Source: Nonomuraea lactucae (GTDB lineage Bacteria > Actinomycetota > Actinomycetes > Streptosporangiales > Streptosporangiaceae). From it: DNA of 49,502 bases. The position numbers and the translations under genes are program-made. Below, piece after piece: positions 8,980-17,206 of the stretch. The first letter of the stretch is position 1. Each line of letters opens with the position of its first letter. The DNA is taken from contig NZ_QNFZ01000010.1 of NCBI RefSeq assembly GCF_003313395.1, positions 1 through 49,502 of the forward strand, read 5' to 3'. The notes beneath the pieces were generated by a model. It ran no database searches and had not been told where the DNA came from. It saw only the letters and a program-made list of their open reading frames with translations.

Positions 8980-9924
8980 ATGATCCTCGTCACCGGAGGC
9001 TTCGGCTTCATCGGCACCCACACCGTCCGGGCGCTGGCCGACGTGGGAGAAGACTGTGTGGTGGTCCAGCGCGGCTCCCGCCAACTCCCGTCCCTCCTCG
9101 CCCAGACGCGGGTAGAGGTGGTGCGGGCGGATATCGCCGATCGCGACACCCTGCTGGCGATCGGCGACCGCCACAAGATCACAGGGATCGTGCACCTGGC
9201 CGGCTCCTATCCCTGGCCACCTGTCCCCGATGCGCCGGTCGAGGCGACCCGGCAGGCGGTCGGCGGACTGCTGAACATCGTGCAGGCCGCGCATGAGTGG
9301 GGAGTGCGGCGCCTGGGCATCGCCAGCACGATCGGCGTCTACCTCGGTACCGACACCAGGTCGCCGCTCCGTGAGGATGCAGCGCTGCCGATGACCGCGT
9401 CCGTCTCGATCCCCACCTTCAAGAAGGTCGGCGAACTGCTGGGCGGCTTCCTCGCCGACACCACCGGCCTCGACATCGTCCACTACCGCATCTCTGGCAC
9501 CTGGGGACCGCTCGGCCACCCCGACCCGTTCTTCGCCGCGCCCGCCCTCATCCACGCCGCCGCCCGCGGCACCACCCCCGACCTGTCCACCCTCATGCGG
9601 CCGGCCTTCGCAGAAGACGGGCTCGACCTCACCTACGTCAAAGACACCGTACGGGCGATCGCCCTGCTCCAGCTCGCGGACAGGTTGAACCACCGCACCT
9701 ACAACGTCGGCTCCGGCCACGCCACGACCAACGCCGACATCATCGAAGCGATCAAGAAGACCGTTCCCGACGCCCGGATCACCCTGCCCGCCGGGGGCGA
9801 GGCCCACCATCCGGTCCTGGACATCACCCGTCTCCAGCAGGACACCGGCTACCAGCCCGAATACGGCACAGAGCGAGCCGCCGCCGACTACATCGCGTGG
9901 CTGCGCGCAGGCAACCAGCGCTGA
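8980..9924 (+). CDS. NAD-dependent epimerase/dehydratase family protein
   Basis: 314 residues from the ATG at 8980; a GTG at 8977 is possible, but AAAGGA at 8968-8973 is better spaced for the ATG. Extended SDR features: ILVTGGFGFIGTHTVRALAD (dinucleotide loop), HLAGSYPW, a GIASTIGVYLG strand and FKKVGELLGG in place of the usual YxxxK (the active-site Tyr is not obvious, F instead). SGTWGPLGHPDPFF and TYNVGSGHATTNADI belong to the substrate domain. It probably reduces or epimerises a small substrate and shares the TetR-controlled transcript with the hydrolase. The atypical catalytic position makes activity uncertain. Confidence 0.85.
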   Translation: MILVTGGFGFIGTHTVRALADVGEDCVVVQRGSRQLPSLLAQTRVEVVRADIADRDTLLAIGDRHKITGIVHLAGSYPWPPVPDAPVEATRQAVGGLLNIVQAAHEWGVRRLGIASTIGVYLGTDTRSPLREDAALPMTASVSIPTFKKVGELLGGFLADTTGLDIVHYRISGTWGPLGHPDPFFAAPALIHAAARGTTPDLSTLMRPAFAEDGLDLTYVKDTVRAIALLQLADRLNHRTYNVGSGHATTNADIIEAIKKTVPDARITLPAGGEAHHPVLDITRLQQDTGYQPEYGTERAAADYIAWLRAGNQR

Positions 9925-10135
9925 ACCACCGGGGCCGAGACCACCACCTGAGTCGTCCCGTCACCGAGCAGCCCGGTTACTCGATCCTGCAGCGTGGGAT
10001 CCAGACCCACGTACTGCCCGTGACCGAGCAGTGCGGGCTCGGTGTGCTGGTGTGGGGCCCCTTGGCCTCGGCCCGGCTGTGGGGCGCGATCCGCGAGGGC
10101 CGGGAAATCGCCACCAACCGCTCGACCCGGCGTCG
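9925..10135 (+). pseudogene. Aldo/keto reductase internal fragment
   Basis: The plus frame reads RPVTEQPGYSILQRGIQTHV, then LPVTEQCGLGVLVWGPLASA and GAIREGREIATNRSTRR. This is the strand 6-7 region of aldo/keto reductases (typically TEQPPYSIL...GMGVLVWSPLASGWLSG). The N-terminal catalytic half and the C-terminus are missing and no start is present. It immediately follows the epimerase stop, so it is an orphan fragment left by deletion. Confidence 0.65.
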
Positions 10136-10501
10136 CGGGCCGGCGGCCTCTCCAGCAGGGTGCGGTGGAAGACCCGGTGGGCTTCGGACCAAGCGCCGCT
10201 GTAGTACTCGCCCTCCTCCGGCACGTACGCCAGGGGTGCGGGCCAGACGGTGGTGGGCCGCTCGTACACAGGCCTCCTAGTCGACGTCGCCGCGCTCGAT
10301 GGACATGCGCAGCACGACCGGTTCGATGGTCCAGCGGGTTTCCGCGATCTCCTGCCAGCGGCCGTCGGAGAAGGGCGGGACGGCGAAGCCGCGGTTGGGC
10401 AGCCGGTCGGCGAGGCACTCGCCGACCACTCTCCGACCACTCGCACGTGCGCCTCGCGCACGACCGGATAGTCCATCCGGTTGTGCTATCGTCCCACTCA
10501 A
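10136..10501 (-). pseudogene. Unrecognised degraded minus-strand gene
   Basis: Two minus frames look coding: GFAVPPFSDGRWQEIAETRW followed by TIEPVVLRMSIERGDVD and a stop, then VYERPTTVWPAPLAYVPEEG followed by EYYSGAWSEAHRVFHRTLLE. Together they look like one gene with frameshifts. It would be divergent from the SDR at 10539 and so could be a former regulator or partner. I do not recognise the family. Confidence 0.3.
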
Positions 10502-10517
10502 ACGGATTATCTATCCG
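10465..10517 (+). promoter_or_regulatory. Twin operator CGGAT-N5-ATCCG upstream of SDR
   Basis: Two identical palindromic boxes, CGGAT-AGTCC-ATCCG at 10465-10479 and CGGAT-TATCT-ATCCG at 10503-10517, 38 bp start to start. The second is nested in a larger inverted repeat, CCACTCAAA ... TTTGAGTGG, at about 10494-10530, directly ahead of the SDR ribosome site. Repeated boxes on both sides of the likely promoter (TTGTGC / TATCGT between them) fit a repressor binding site. The cognate regulator is not identified. Confidence 0.65.
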
Positions 10518-10538
10518 ATTATTTGAGTGGAGGGGCTC

Positions 10539-11438
10539 ATGACGAAGACAGCCGTGGTCACGGCCGGCACAGGAGGCATCGGTCTGGAGACGGCGCTGGG
10601 TCTGGCCGCTGCGGGATTCGCCGTCACCGTGGTCGGTCGCGACGCCGACCGGGGAGCCAGGGCGGTCGATCGGATCAACGCGGAGCAACCCGCGCACCCC
10701 GGCCGGTTCCTTTCTGCTGACCTGGCCTCGCTCGACCAGGTCCGCGCGCTGGCCGACACGATCGCCGCCGAGCGCGTGGCGTCGGGTGAACCGTTGACGG
10801 TGCTGGTCAACAACGTGGGGGCGATGTTCGCCCGGCGGCAGCACATCGACGGCGTCGAGGCGTCGTTCGTGGTCAATCACCTGTCGCCGTACCTGCTGAC
10901 TGAGCTGCTGCTGCCCACGCTCACGGCCGGGGCGCCCAGCCGGGTCGTGAACGTGACCTCGGGCGCGGTCGGCGTCGCCAGGCGGGTGTTCGACGCCGTC
11001 GAGCCGCCGGGCGGCTACTACGGCTTCCACTGGTACGGGCGTGCCAAGCTAGCCAACCTCGCCTACACGCTCGACCTGGCGAGGCGGCTGGAGGGAACGG
11101 GCGTGTCGGTCTTCGCCGCAGATCCTGGTGGCGCCGCGACCGACATGACCAACGGCACCCTGACCGACCCGAAGATCGTCTCCCCGCCGCTGCGGCTGTT
11201 GTGGCCGCTGGTGCGCCGCCGGTTCGAACGCTCCACGTCCGGCCCCGCATCCGTGGCCGCCCGGCCCTCGATCACCGCCGCCACCGACGCCGCGCTGACC
11301 GGCCGGACCGGCCTCGTCATCGGCCCCCAGGCCGATCCCGTCGCCCCGTTCCGCGCCGCGACCGACCCTCGCGTCGCCGACGCCGTGCGCCTGCTCAGCC
11401 AGACCCACGCACCCGTGGCCGCCCGAGAGAACACATGA
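10539..11438 (+). CDS. Short-chain dehydrogenase/reductase (retinol dehydrogenase-like)
   Basis: 299 residues from the ATG at 10539, with GGAGGGG just upstream; the TTG at 10527 is unlikely. The cofactor motif is a variant, VVTAGTGGIGLE (Ala for the second Gly), followed by VVGRDADRGARAV. NNVGAMF replaces the usual NNAG, the strand-5 Ser lies in VVNVTSGAVGVA, and the active-site pair is WYGRAKLAN (YxxxK). The RAKLANLAYTLDLARRL segment and the PGGAATDM turn match the retinol-dehydrogenase/WW-oxidoreductase type. Probably a cytoplasmic NADP-dependent ketoreductase controlled by the twin operator; substrate unknown. Confidence 0.88.
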   Translation: MTKTAVVTAGTGGIGLETALGLAAAGFAVTVVGRDADRGARAVDRINAEQPAHPGRFLSADLASLDQVRALADTIAAERVASGEPLTVLVNNVGAMFARRQHIDGVEASFVVNHLSPYLLTELLLPTLTAGAPSRVVNVTSGAVGVARRVFDAVEPPGGYYGFHWYGRAKLANLAYTLDLARRLEGTGVSVFAADPGGAATDMTNGTLTDPKIVSPPLRLLWPLVRRRFERSTSGPASVAARPSITAATDAALTGRTGLVIGPQADPVAPFRAATDPRVADAVRLLSQTHAPVAARENT

Positions 11439-11536
11439 GCACCGCAGATGACCCCAGGGCCCGACGCCGGCCGCACGACCAGCGCCGACCCACCGCCACC
11501 GCCGCCCATTCACCCCTTCCCCGTGAGGACACCATC

Positions 11537-12329
11537 ATGACCACCGCAGTCCCGGCCCCCTACGCCCGCACCGTGCACGGCTCCGGCCCCGGCCTCCTCC
11601 TCGCCCATGGCGCAGGCGGCGGCAGCGCGGCCAACTTCGGGCCGATCATGGACGGTCTCGCCGCGCGGCACACCGTCGTCGGCGTCGACTACCCCGGATC
11701 GGGCACCACCCCGGCCCCTGCCGCGCCCCTGGAGCTCGACGACCTGGCGGACCAGCTCGTCGCCACGGCGGACGCGGAAGGGCTCGACACCTTCGCCGTC
11801 TGCGGGTATTCGCTGGGCGGCGCGGTCGCCCTGCGGGTCGCCGCGCGCCACCCGCAGCGGATCACCGCGCTCGTGCTGAGCGCGGCCTTCGCCCGCCTGG
11901 ACACCCGCACCGAGCTGGCCGCCGCGATCTGGCAGCAGCTCTACGACGCCGGACAGCACCTCATCCTCGCCCAGTACCTGGCACAGCTGACCATCAGCGC
12001 CCCGGTGCTGAACTCCCTCACGCCCGCCCAGGTGCGCGCGGCCGCCGAGCAGACCGCCTCCCAACTCCCTCCCGGCACCTCGGACCAGGTCGACCTGGTC
12101 CGCCGGACCGACGTCCGCGACGACCTCGCCGCCATCACCGCGCCGACCCTCGTCGTCGTGACCACCGCCGACCCCCTGATACCGGCCGCACTCCAGTACG
12201 AACTGGCCACCGCCATCCCGGGCGCGCAGATCGCCGAGCTCGCCACCGGGCCTGCCCTTCCTGGAACAGCCGAACCAGTGGCTGGAGACCATCACCGGCT
12301 TCCTCGCCAAGCAGAACGACGCTCGCTGA
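11537..12329 (+). pseudogene. Alpha/beta hydrolase with 3' frameshift
   Basis: The frame from the ATG at 11537 (GAGGA upstream) has an alpha/beta hydrolase core: LLLAHGAGGGSAANF, nucleophile elbow VCGYSLGGAVALR, acid strand LVVVTTADPLIPAAL. At about 12250 the frame fails: after AELATG the expected continuation LPFLEQPNQWLETITGFLAK is found in another frame and runs to TGA at 12327-12329. A two-base loss from a Gly-His-Leu sequence would explain this and would remove the catalytic His codon. Left uncorrected, the frame reads on into the TetR gene. It follows the SDR by 98 bases, so they were probably co-transcribed. A sequencing error remains possible. Confidence 0.75.
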
Positions 12330-12332
12330 CCC

Positions 12333-12368
12333 GGGCGGTGGGCGGGCCGGGCAGCCCACCCACCGCCC
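12333..12368 (+). terminator. GC-rich hairpin, likely terminator
   Basis: A 15-bp stem with one mismatch, GGGCGGTGGGCGGGC at 12333-12347 and GCCCACCCACCGCCC at 12354-12368, with a six-base loop. It starts three bases after the hydrolase stop. There is no T-tract, as is common in actinobacteria. Confidence 0.7.
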
Positions 12369-12449
12369 GCAGCCGCCCGCCCGGGAACGCCCGCGCTATG
12401 ATCACCCGACCAGCCAGCGAACCAAGACCAGCAACCTGGACACTTCCCC

Positions 12450-13031
12450 ATGACGACCACACCGCTGCGCAAGGACGCCGCCCGCAACTGGGAGCGGATC
12501 GTCGCGATCGCCCGCGACCTGGTCGACCAGGGCGCCCCCCTGCAGCTCAACGATGTCGCACGCCGGGCCGGCCTCGGGGTCGCCACCGTCTACCGGCACT
12601 TCCCCACCCCCGAGGCACTGCTGGAGACCGTCGCCGCCCCCTGCCTCGAAGCCCTCGCCGGCGATGGCGAGCAGGCCCTGGCCGACGCCGACCCCTGGCG
12701 GGCGCTGGAGAGTTTCCTGTCCCGCGTCGTCGAAGCACAGCTCACCGACGCCGCCCTGCCCCCGGTCGCCGCCGCCGCCGTGGACGCCCTGCCGCGGACC
12801 ACGGAACTCAAAGAGTCACTCGCGTCGGCCGGCACCACGCTCCTCGACCGGGCTCGTGACGCCGGAGCCGTCCGCCCCGACCTCGCCGCCCGCGACCTGG
12901 TCGCGCTCATGTGCGGCATCGCCCATGCCGTGAACGTCCACGGCGGCACACCCGCTGACAAGACCGAAACCGCCCACCGCTACCTTGACACCCTGCTTGA
13001 AGGCATGCGCCCCGCGCCGTCGAACGCGTGA
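12450..13031 (+). CDS. TetR-family transcriptional regulator
   Basis: 193 residues from the ATG at 12450. The DNA-binding domain is near the N-terminus (LNDVARRAGLGVATVYRHFP, residues about 33-52) followed by TPEALLETVAAPCLEALA. The C-terminal domain resembles the SCO1402-type TetR domain common in actinobacteria (DLVALMCGIAHAVNVHGG; HRYLDTLLEGMRP). The ribosome site is weak. It lies downstream of the SDR/hydrolase pair and may control it; the CGGAT boxes at 10465-10517 are one candidate target, but nothing links them directly. Confidence 0.9.
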   Translation: MTTTPLRKDAARNWERIVAIARDLVDQGAPLQLNDVARRAGLGVATVYRHFPTPEALLETVAAPCLEALAGDGEQALADADPWRALESFLSRVVEAQLTDAALPPVAAAAVDALPRTTELKESLASAGTTLLDRARDAGAVRPDLAARDLVALMCGIAHAVNVHGGTPADKTETAHRYLDTLLEGMRPAPSNA

Positions 13032-13044
13032 CGTCCAGGATCAC

Positions 13045-13555
13045 GTCTTCTCGAAACGACCCTTTCCGGAGCAGGATCGCTGCCCGCGCTGCGGCGTACA
13101 GCCCGGCTCGCCCTGCCGATCCCGCTCGGGTGCGGTCGCGGGGATCTACCACACCGGCCGCTTCAAGAAGGTCGCCCGGCATGCCAAGCTCTTGCGGGTG
13201 CCGACCCCAGCCGACCGCGGCCCCGGCCAGCCCTGGCGGGCCGGCACCCCGCCGCCGGCCGCGCCCGATGCGGACACCCCCAGCGCGGACATCCGCATCG
13301 GGTACGCCCGCTGCAGCCACCTCATCCAGGAGCTCCGGTCGCAGCTGGACGCGCTCAGCGCGCACGGCATCCCACGCGACAAGATCTTCTCCGAGAAGAT
13401 CAGCACCCGCATTCCCGCAGACACCGACCGGGTACGCCCCAGTTCGAGGCCGCGCTCACCCTCGCCCGCGAGATCAAGGCCCACGCCCCGCACTGCCGCG
13501 TGCTGTCGTCTACGAGATGAAGCGCCTCGGCCGCGACGCCGCCTTCGTGCGGATC
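13045..13555 (+). pseudogene. Serine recombinase (resolvase-type) fragment with zinc-finger-like N-terminus
   Basis: The plus strand reads a Cys-rich start (DRCPRCGVQPGSPCRSRSG, then GIYHTGRFKKVARHAKLLRV), then the resolvase catalytic start IRIGYARCSHLIQELRSQLD with ALSAHGIPRDKIFSEKIS. After a frameshift near 13425 it continues in another frame: RPQFEAALTLAREIKAHAPH and YEMKRLGRDAA. The nucleophilic Ser lies in the YARCS motif. The gene stops abruptly near 13550, where it joins an ABC-permease fragment on the other strand, and the C-terminal DNA-binding half is absent. It is likely the resolvase of a lost Tn3-type element. Not functional. Confidence 0.75.
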
Positions 13556-13599
13556 TGCGTCACGACCTCGCGGCGGGCGACCAGCATCAATCCGTTCAC
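13548..13599 (-). pseudogene. ABC-2 permease, N-terminal stub
   Basis: From a GTG at 13599 that overlaps the ATPase stop (GTGA), the minus strand encodes VNGLMLVARREVVTQIRTK and then runs into the serine recombinase sequence. This is the usual opening of an ABC-2 permease and was cut off by the rearrangement. Confidence 0.6.
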
Positions 13600-14231
13600 G
13601 CCACGGCCTCCTTGAAGATCTCGGTGAGGGTCGGCTGCTCGACGCCGAAGTGCTCGACGCGTCCGGCTTTGACGGCGCGACGCAGGATCTCCTGATCATC
13701 GCCGTCCGTCGTACGCAGGACGTGCCGGTCACCGTTCACGCTGACCGTGCCCGGCAGACCGTCCGCCCAGCCAGGGGCGGCGTCGCGGACGACCACGCGG
13801 ACCGTGTTGCCCTCGGCCGAGCGCAGCTCGGCCACCGCGCCCGTGGCCACCATCCGGCCGGCCGAGAGGATGCCGACCGAGTCGCACTGCCGCTCGACCA
13901 GCTCCAGCTGGTGGCTGGAGAAGATCACCGGCACCCCTCCCCTGCGCCGCTCCTGCGACACCGCGGCCAGCGCCTCCACCGCGATCGGGTCGAGGCCCGA
14001 GAACGGCTCGTCCACCAGCACCTCGGGGCGGTGCACCAGCGCCACCGCCGGCTGCACACGCTGCTGGTTGCCCAGCGAGAGCGACTGCACTTGCCCGCGC
14101 CGTTCGCGCCGACGAACCCGAACATCTCGCCCGGGCGTAGGACGAAACTGATCCCATCCAGGGCGAGCTTGCCGCCGGGAGCGTCGGGGCCCGCCCGCGA
14201 AGTGCTTGCGCAGCTCGCTGATCTCGAGCAT
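13596..14231 (-). pseudogene. ABC transporter ATP-binding protein with internal deletion
   Basis: The start MLEISELRKHFAGGP and the C-terminal half are in one frame: SLGNQQRVQPAVALVHRPEV, DEPFSGLDPIAVEALAAV, VIFSSHQLELVERQCDSVG and a C-terminal domain ending PTLTEIFKEAVA. The Walker A region is seen only in another frame (FGFVGANGAGK near 14100), and about 100 residues between it and the ABC signature are missing. So it has frameshifts plus a deletion, and its permease partner is truncated downstream. The transporter is dead. No substrate can be assigned. Confidence 0.8.
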
Positions 14232-14423
14232 CAGGTCCTCTTCTTCATCATGGGTCGATCGCGGCTTCCGAGCCGTTCGCCCTGGCAGTCGGGGCGCCGG
14301 GTAAGAACTGTGCGATGAGCCGCCAAACTGCGATCGCGCCCCGGCCAGGTCCGGGGCTTCGATGACGTGGTCAAGTGACCTCCTCCGAGAAGCCGGCGGT
14401 GGGAGCCGCCGTGACTCGTCGTG

Positions 14424-15074
14424 TCAGCCCTCTCCGTACGCCGACTTGGCCGCCTCGACGCTCTTACGCAATGCGGTCGCGATCGGCTCGACGGGCGCGG
14501 ACAGCTGCTGGATCCGGTTCCGGCGCAGACGCGTCTCCCGCCAGGAGTGAACCACCGTCTTGAGCCGGGCCGCCGTGGCCAGCGCCGCCAGAATTCGGAC
14601 GTCCTCATCCAGGTGTCCGACCGGCTGGCCGCCGCGGATGGCCCGGCTGACGCGCTCGGCCAGCCTGCGCGACAGGTACGCCTTGCGCGGCGTGATCCGC
14701 TCGACCGAGAACAGCAGGATCCGGCGCCGCTCCACGCTGATCATCCGGGCGGCCGCCAGCTCGTCGCGTACCATGCGGACCGCCTTGCCGCTGTCCTTCT
14801 GCACCCACCGCCGCCACGAGCGGGGCGGCGAGTTCGAGATCTGCTCCCAGACCACGGCCCGCAGGGAACCCGGCTCGGCGGCCGGGGCGGTGAGGGCTCG
14901 CGCCTTGCCCGACTCGTCCGCCAGATTGCCCGCCAGCAGAAGCTCGGCGAGGGTGGCCGCGCGCAGCAGGTAGCCCAGCTCGCCCCCCTGGGTCAGCTTC
15001 TCCTTCCGCAGGTCGAAGGCAAGTAGGAAGGCCGATCGGGCGAGTGACTCACCCTGCTCCACTTGCGTCTCCAT
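14424..15074 (-). CDS. GPP34 (Golgi phosphoprotein 3-like) family protein
   Basis: 216 residues from the ATG at 15074 (GAGGAG upstream), overlapping the end of the ribbon-helix-helix gene by 26 bases. The N-terminus SLARSAFLLAFDLRKEKLTQ and GGELGYLLRAATLAELLLAG is the GPP34 signature; the protein is helical throughout, with basic surface segments near 140-170 (RRRILLFSVERITPRKAYL). Eukaryotic members bind phosphatidylinositol-4-phosphate. Bacterial members are widespread in actinobacteria with unknown function, probably peripheral membrane binding. Position after an SPFH membrane protein suggests a shared role at the membrane. Confidence 0.85.
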   Translation of the reverse strand: METQVEQGESLARSAFLLAFDLRKEKLTQGGELGYLLRAATLAELLLAGNLADESGKARALTAPAAEPGSLRAVVWEQISNSPPRSWRRWVQKDSGKAVRMVRDELAAARMISVERRRILLFSVERITPRKAYLSRRLAERVSRAIRGGQPVGHLDEDVRILAALATAARLKTVVHSWRETRLRRNRIQQLSAPVEPIATALRKSVEAAKSAYGEG

Positions 15075-15315
15075 CCGCCCGCTCCTCTTCTTCCTGATCT
15101 GTGTCGTCCCCTGTGCCGTCCTCTGGCGCCTTCCTCGGCCGTCCGCGTGGGCGCATCCGCCCCACCCCGTCAGGCAGGCGTCCGGCCTCGGAAAGGGCCC
15201 TGCGCAGCAGGAACTCGATCTGGGAGTTCGTGCTGCGCAGCTCGTCGGACGCCCACCTGGCCAGCGCGTCGTGAACCACCGGGTCAAGCCGCAGCAGGAT
15301 CTTCTTCCGCTCCAC
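15049..15315 (-). CDS. Small ribbon-helix-helix (CopG/Arc-like) protein
   Basis: 88 residues from a GTG at 15315, five bases after the SPFH stop. Residues 1-45 (KKILLRLDPVVHDALARWAS, then STNSQIEFLLRRALSEAG) match a ribbon-helix-helix DNA-binding fold: a beta strand with Arg/Leu alternation, then two helices with a conserved NSQIE turn. The second half is acidic and disordered (GDDTDQEEEERADGD). It is probably a repressor; the perfect palindrome at 16307-16322 upstream of this operon is the natural candidate target. Start and end overlap its neighbours, so all three proteins should be made together. Confidence 0.8.
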   Translation of the reverse strand: MERKKILLRLDPVVHDALARWASDELRSTNSQIEFLLRRALSEAGRLPDGVGRMRPRGRPRKAPEDGTGDDTDQEEEERADGDASGAG

Positions 15316-15320
15316 GGTGA

Positions 15321-16271
15321 CTAGTGGTAGAGCGTGCCCGTGTTGAGCACGGGCTGGGTGTCGCGGTCACCGACCAGCACCACGAGCAGGTTGCTCACCA
15401 TGGCCGCCTTGCGCTCCTCGTCCAGCTCGACCACGTCGTGCTCGGCGAGCTTGGCCAGGGCCATCTCCACCATGCCGACCGCCCCCTCGACGATCCGCTG
15501 CCGGGCCGCCACCACTGCGCCCGCCTGCTGGCGGCGCAGCATGGCGTGGGCGATTTCGGGCGCGTACGCCAGATGGATGATGCGGGACTCGATGACCTTC
15601 ACCCCGGCGGACGACACTCTGGCCGCGAGCTCCGTGGACAGCCGCTCGTTGATCTCGTCGGCGTTGTCTCGCAGGGACAGCCTGGGCTCTCCGTGCGCGT
15701 CGTACGGATAGCTGCCCGCGATGTGCCGCACGGCTGTCTCCGCCTGGATGGCCACGAACTCGACGAAGTCGTCCACCTCGAAGACCGCCTGCGCGGTGTC
15801 CTGCACCTGCCAGACCACCACGGTCGCGATCTGGATCGGGTTGCCGTCCGCGTCGTTGACCTTCGTCACGTCCGTCTCGTGGTTGCGGATCCTCGTGGAC
15901 ACCCGCCGGCGCACCGTGATCGGGTTGACCCAGTGGAAGCCGGGGGTGCGCAGGGTGCCGACGTATCGGCCCAGCAGCTGCACCACCCTGGCCTCGCCCG
16001 GCGCCACCGCGGTGAGGCCGAAGTACGTGAAGAATCCGAGCAGGATCATCAGGATGCTCACGATGACCACCCACAGGCCGCCTTGCCCGGCCCCCGAGGC
16101 GAGCATGACGATCCCCACGACGAGCAGCGCGATCCCGGCCAGGTCCAGCGCCGTCGCCACCCCCAGCATCACCAACCCGTTGGCCGCCCGCACCGGGCGC
16201 TCGCTCGTGTGCGGTACGGGCATGTCCACGACGGCGGCCTCAAGTGCGACCTCGCCCGATGTGTTCGCCAT
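15321..16271 (-). CDS. SPFH/band 7 (stomatin/flotillin-like) membrane protein
   Basis: 316 residues from the ATG at 16271, which has GAAGGGA upstream; an ATG at 16289 lacks a site. Two hydrophobic segments lie near residues 30-90 ([40 protein letters not shown]). The SPFH domain follows: [56 protein letters not shown], then [20 protein letters not shown] and an alanine-rich helix with [22 protein letters not shown] proteins form oligomeric membrane scaffolds. It is first in a three-gene operon with the ribbon-helix-helix and GPP34 genes. Confidence 0.92.
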   Translation of the reverse strand: MANTSGEVALEAAVVDMPVPHTSERPVRAANGLVMLGVATALDLAGIALLVVGIVMLASGAGQGGLWVVIVSILMILLGFFTYFGLTAVAPGEARVVQLLGRYVGTLRTPGFHWVNPITVRRRVSTRIRNHETDVTKVNDADGNPIQIATVVVWQVQDTAQAVFEVDDFVEFVAIQAETAVRHIAGSYPYDAHGEPRLSLRDNADEINERLSTELAARVSSAGVKVIESRIIHLAYAPEIAHAMLRRQQAGAVVAARQRIVEGAVGMVEMALAKLAEHDVVELDEERKAAMVSNLLVVLVGDRDTQPVLNTGTLYH

Positions 16272-16306
16272 CGTCCGTCCCTTCTCCATGACTTCATCTT
16301 GCTACC

Positions 16307-16322
16307 AAAGTGATATCACTTT
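16307..16322. promoter_or_regulatory. Perfect 16-bp palindrome AAAGTGATATCACTTT
   Basis: It lies 35 bases upstream of the SPFH start, within an AT-rich island, where a promoter would be expected. The perfect dyad and small size fit a ribbon-helix-helix or GntR-type dimer site. Binding by the RHH protein of the same operon is inference. Confidence 0.75.
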
Positions 16323-16339
16323 TTCGACGCCTGTGGAAG

Positions 16340-16720
16340 GCCGGTGGCGCTGCAAGAGCTCGGCTTCACTCTCGATGAAGTCGTCGATGCCCTGACCGCG
16401 CATGATCAGGGCGGGGCCACCTGCGACAGCGAGCGCTGGCGGCTGGCAGTGGACCGGCTGGCCACCAAGGTCTGTCGGGTGGAGATGTCGCCGGATCGGC
16501 TGCGCGGTGCGCTGCCGGCGCGCTGTCGCGAAGACAGGATCGAGCCGCCGAAGACGACCCGGATTGAACGCGTGCTGGGCGCGGCCGAGGCGATGTTCGA
16601 GCGGAACTTCACCGCCACGACCGTGGAGCGCTTGTCGCTTGGGTCGGTCGGCAAGCTGGAAGAGCTGATCGTCGCCGAAGCTGCCCCGGCAGGTGCCCCG
16701 GCCGGTGCCCCGGTCGTCGC
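16340..16720 (+). pseudogene. Chimeric fragment: MerR regulator piece joined to Tn3 transposase piece
   Basis: The first part, LQELGFTLDEVVDALTAHDQ followed by GGATCDSERWRL, matches the helix after the DNA-binding domain of MerR-family regulators; the DNA-binding part is absent. The frame then runs into RCREDRIEPPKTTRIERVLG and AAEAMFERNFTATTVERLSL, typical of the N-terminal DUF4158 region of large Tn3-family transposases. It then becomes a low-complexity APAGAPAGAP stretch. Neither half is complete. It is most likely two fragments joined by deletion. The transposase part may come from the same family as the pseudogene at 29.7-31.65 kb. Confidence 0.55.
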
Positions 16721-17110
16721 CGGCGGGGACGCTTCGGAAAGGGGACGGGCAGACTCAGGTCGCCAGTGGCGGCCGGCGCGCTTCAGCCTGGGCGAGCGGC
16801 CGTTGATCTCGCCGACATGCTGCGGAAGCGGGCGATGTGTCATGTCCCTCCCGAGCTTGGGCGGCTGTCAGGGCAGCCGGGAGATCCCGGCGGCCCGCGT
16901 CGTCGATCTTGGCGTGCAGTCCGATCACGAGGGTGTCCAGGTGCGGGGCTGAGCGCGTCGATCAGGCAGGGCGGTGGCCCTGCCCGAGGTTGGCGATGGC
17001 CGGTAGGAGCACCGAAGTCACGCGGATGCGGGCGGCCCCTTGGACCGCCCGCATCGTCACGGGGCCGGGATCAGTTCTCCCAGAGGTAGCTGACCCGGAC
17101 GCGCAGGTTC
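16721..17110. other. Gap, nothing recognised
   Basis: Open frames on both strands here give compositions typical of antisense GC-rich DNA, with no motif. It is the left flank of the Tn3 unit transposon. Confidence 0.5.
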
Positions 17111-17142
17111 GGGGGCGGCCGGAATACGCCGGAAAGGGGCCG
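17111..17142 (+). repeat. Left terminal inverted repeat of Tn3 element
   Basis: Starts GGGGGCGGCCGGAATACGCC; 31 of 32 bases match the complement of 23783-23814. The outer G-run is typical of Tn3-family ends. It lies 65 bases upstream of the transposase start. Confidence 0.85.
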
Positions 17143-17206
17143 CGGGGTTGATGGCTGATCATTAGGGTTGGCGGCGTCTTGTTGGCCGCGTCTGCGGGGG
17201 TTGGCT

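Noticed and set aside
11201-12859. Plus-strand open frame of 552 codons covering SDR end, hydrolase and TetR
   Set aside because: The length comes from the hydrolase frameshift reading through; ends belong to other genes in other frames.
17168-17206. Earlier start for the Tn3 transposase
   Set aside because: The frame is open but has no ribosome site and the added residues do not match the paralogous fragment; GTG at 17207 fits better.
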